A DNA stretch of 64,000 nt, taken from positions 62,001 to 126,000 of the forward strand of contig CAZXXS010000011.1 in assembly GCA_964644845.1 (NCBI GenBank), given 5' to 3'. The stretch comes from Geothermovivens sp964644845. Lineage in GTDB: Bacteria; Zhuqueibacterota; Zhuqueibacteria; Oleimicrobiales; Geothermoviventaceae. Positions 62,003 to 64,000 of the stretch are shown here, piece after piece. The first letter of the stretch is position 1; each line of letters starts with the position of its first letter. The position numbers and the translations under genes were made by a program. Under the pieces are notes generated by a model. It was not told the DNA's origin and searched no databases. It saw only the letters and a program-made list of their open reading frames with translations.

Positions 62003-64000
62003 GTGTCGAATCCTGCTAAGCCGAAATCCACGATCTCCAGCTCGCACGCCGGGGTGTTCACACTGCTGGCTTTGTTGATCCCTGCTCTGTTTCTGTCGTT
62101 GCTCGAAGTTGGGCTACGGTGGGCGCATTTTGGCTCGGAGTATGACCTTGTGTACAGGCGCATCCTGGCGGGGGAGCCGTACTACGTGTTGAATCGCCAC
62201 GTCGCCCGGCGCTACTTCAGTTTCTCCGACGTGGCCATTCCCGACGCTCGGGACGCTGTGTTCCGTGTACACAAGCGGCCCAACGGCCTGCGGATCTTTT
62301 GCCTCGGCGGTTCAACGACGGCCGGTTTCCCGTACACGTACAATGCCACGTTCCCGAGTCTGCTGCAGGATCGGTTGGAAGCTCTGTTCCCGGACCGGGA
62401 TGTGGAAGTGGTAAACGTGGGCATCTCGGCCATCAACAGCTACTCCGTGCTGGACTTTGTTCGTGAACTCGTTCGGTACGAGCCGGACGCTTTTGTGATC
62501 TACATGGGGCACAACGAGTTCTACGGGGCACTCGGTGTTGCCTCCAGCCAGTCCTTGGGCAAAAGTCGCTGGCTGAAACTGGCTTTTCTCCGCCTCGAGA
62601 AGCTGAAAGTGTTTCAACTGGTGCGCTGGGGCGTGGAATCCATCCGGAAGCGGTGGCATCGCGCAGGAGAGCGTCGGGATGTCACCCTGATGGAGAAAAT
62701 GGCTCGTAACAAGGCAATCCCTCTCGGCAGTCCCGACTACTGTCGTGCGCTCCACGATTTTCGCCTGAATTACCGCGACATCCTCAAAACAGCGGCTCAG
62801 CACCACGTGCCCGTTCTGATGAGCACGCTCGTCAGTAATCTGCGGGACCAAGCGCCGTTTGTGTCCCTTCAACAACCCGGGCTTTCGCCTGAACAGAAAG
62901 TGGCCCTCCGCAGGCTTTTGCAGCAGGCTCGGAGCGCTCTGAAGAAAGGGAATGTCGAGTTGGCCCGAACCTCGGCTGAAGATGCCGTGACCGTTGATTC
63001 CACGAACGCGGACGCCTGGTACCTCTTGGCTGAGGCCTTGTGGCGGGAGTCGCGATTCCAGCGGGCGAAAATTGCGTTTATTCGCGCCCGTGACTTTGAC
63101 GCCCTGCGGTTCCGGGCCAGCTCGGACTTCAACCGTTCCATCCGGTCGTTGGCTGCGGAGCTGGCCGTGCCGCTGGTGCCGATGGACTCTGCGTTCGCGG
63201 CTGTTTCGCCGCACGGTGTGCCTGGGCACGAGCTTTTCCTCGAACATCTGCACCCCAACTACGACGGCTACTTCTTGATGGCCAAAGCGGTGTGCGCCGC
63301 GCTACGAGATTACGGATTCTTCGGCGGGGATTCGGTGTGGGCGCACCGCACAGCGCCGGCGGACTCTGTGTTGCGGGAGCGGGCCGGTGTGACGCCGCTG
63401 GACCTGGAGCTGGCGACTTTGCGGATCAAGCGATTGACGAGTCACTGGCCGTTCAACGGGCGGGCCTTGGTCTCTGAGCCGACGCAAGATCCGGTCGTCA
63501 AGCGAGTGGCGACGGAAATTTACGCGGGCAAACTGAGCTGGAACCAGGGCCACTACGATGTGGCTTCGGCGTACATTCGGCAGGGGCGCTACCGGGAAGC
63601 CGAAGCGGAGTACGAAGCTGTGATCAAAGTGGTGCCGACCAATTTCTACCCTTACCTCAAACTTGGTGATTTGAAACTGGCTCAGGGCAAAACGGACGAA
63701 GCCAGGGAACTTTATTCCACAGCACTGGTTCTGAGCAGAGGGTTGCCTTACGCGTACGCCAAGTTGGGAACACTCCTGCTAATGCAGGGCGAAGCGGCCA
63801 AGGCGCTTCCGCTTTTGCAAAGGGCAGCCGCACTGGCCCGGAAACGGGTGGATTTCAGTCGCGAAAGCCGGGGGCAGCTTTATTACGCATTGGCGGTGGC
63901 TTTGGCCAAAACAGGTCGTGTTTCGGAGGCGGTGCAGGCGGCACGTAGAGCGGCGAACTTGCTTCCGAATGACGTGAGGGTACAGCAATTGTTGCATCAG
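62003..64000 (+). CDS. Membrane-anchored SGNH/GDSL hydrolase with TPRs (partial, SxtL-like position)
   Basis: An open frame from GTG 62003 to the window edge (666 codons, no stop), so the C-terminus is missing. The ribosome site is weak (AAAGG). Residues about 17-35 form a membrane anchor. SGNH blocks are IFCLGGSTTAGFP at about 100 (nucleophile Ser in block I), VNVGISAINS, VIYMGHNEFYG at about 167 (block III) and FLEHLHPNYDGY at about 412 (catalytic His). A TPR-like stretch (about 310-370) is inserted between blocks III and V, and three more TPRs follow from about 515. It may deacylate or acyl-transfer on the carbamoylated molecule. Position matches sxtL. Confidence 0.85.
   Translation, partial: MSNPAKPKSTISSSHAGVFTLLALLIPALFLSLLEVGLRWAHFGSEYDLVYRRILAGEPYYVLNRHVARRYFSFSDVAIPDARDAVFRVHKRPNGLRIFCLGGSTTAGFPYTYNATFPSLLQDRLEALFPDRDVEVVNVGISAINSYSVLDFVRELVRYEPDAFVIYMGHNEFYGALGVASSQSLGKSRWLKLAFLRLEKLKVFQLVRWGVESIRKRWHRAGERRDVTLMEKMARNKAIPLGSPDYCRALHDFRLNYRDILKTAAQHHVPVLMSTLVSNLRDQAPFVSLQQPGLSPEQKVALRRLLQQARSALKKGNVELARTSAEDAVTVDSTNADAWYLLAEALWRESRFQRAKIAFIRARDFDALRFRASSDFNRSIRSLAAELAVPLVPMDSAFAAVSPHGVPGHELFLEHLHPNYDGYFLMAKAVCAALRDYGFFGGDSVWAHRTAPADSVLRERAGVTPLDLELATLRIKRLTSHWPFNGRALVSEPTQDPVVKRVATEIYAGKLSWNQGHYDVASAYIRQGRYREAEAEYEAVIKVVPTNFYPYLKLGDLKLAQGKTDEARELYSTALVLSRGLPYAYAKLGTLLLMQGEAAKALPLLQRAAALARKRVDFSRESRGQLYYALAVALAKTGRVSEAVQAARRAANLLPNDVRVQQLLHQ

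Noticed and set aside
59698..64000. Saxitoxin biosynthesis
   Set aside because: Only the I/J/K/L-like accessory families are present; no polyketide-like starter, amidinotransferase or dioxygenase genes are seen.

Overview
This is a GC-rich bacterial chromosome segment. Every convincing gene is on the + strand. The gene content points to the Fibrobacterota-Chlorobiota-Bacteroidota (FCB) side of the tree, outside classical Bacteroidota: a KSB1- or Calditrichota-like lineage is my best guess from composition of families, not from a marker gene. The reasons are large TonB-dependent receptors with a carboxypeptidase-regulatory N-terminal domain, two PorV/UPF0164-type outer-membrane proteins, and at least seven secreted proteins ending in a type IX secretion (T9SS)-like C-terminal sorting domain with a YPNPFNP-type motif. 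The recognisable promoters are sigma70-like with 17-bp spacers, not Bacteroidota -33/-7 promoters. No rRNA, tRNA, CRISPR array or insertion sequence was seen.

Layout. 1-1778: the last 25 codons of a probable AmmeMemoRadiSam radical SAM protein, then a fused MEMO/AMMECR1 protein closed by a strong terminator. 1940-5128: a BNR-repeat sialidase-like protein and a GH29 alpha-L-fucosidase. 5129-6697: a 1.6-kb gene-free stretch with a good promoter. 6698-16954: cassette 1, comprising a TonB-dependent receptor, an 1119-aa secreted Ca-loop/FN3 protein, a PorV-like protein and a 938-aa PPC-repeat protein with a sorting domain. 17048-33696: a GntR/UTRA regulator, a PpiC/SurA-like lipoprotein, four secreted metallophosphoesterases, a class II aldolase, a CbbY-like HAD phosphatase, a HisC-like aminotransferase, an organophosphate-type MFS transporter and a NagD-like HAD phosphatase. 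Together these look like a locus that cleaves extracellular phosphoesters, imports the product and metabolises it. 34237-35903: a secreted propeller-like protein and an ArsC-family protein.

36489-48489: a LacI regulator with a double palindrome at its own promoter, followed by cassette 2, a paralogue of cassette 1 in the same order; its last gene encodes duplicated starch-binding-like modules. 48718-59657: a GH78 alpha-L-rhamnosidase lipoprotein, a VapBC-type toxin-antitoxin pair, a 1436-aa GH13-family protein with a sorting domain, and a beta-propeller/helical-barrel protein. 59698-64000 (cut by the window edge): a small membrane protein, an O-carbamoyltransferase, a DUF5989 peptide and an SGNH hydrolase with TPRs. 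This gene set matches sxtI/J/K/L of saxitoxin clusters, but here it is probably a general envelope- or glycan-carbamoylation module.

The most unusual system is the pair of co-ordered receptor cassettes. They resemble Sus loci without any SusD: a 1.1-1.2-kaa protein and a PorV-like porin sit where the binding lipoprotein would be. Each is linked to its own regulator and hydrolases (phosphoesterases for cassette 1, glycosidases for cassette 2). The fourth gene of both cassettes is preceded, at nearly the same distance (80 and 82 nt), by a 10-nt perfect complement of the 16S anti-Shine-Dalgarno sequence that is not at the start codon.
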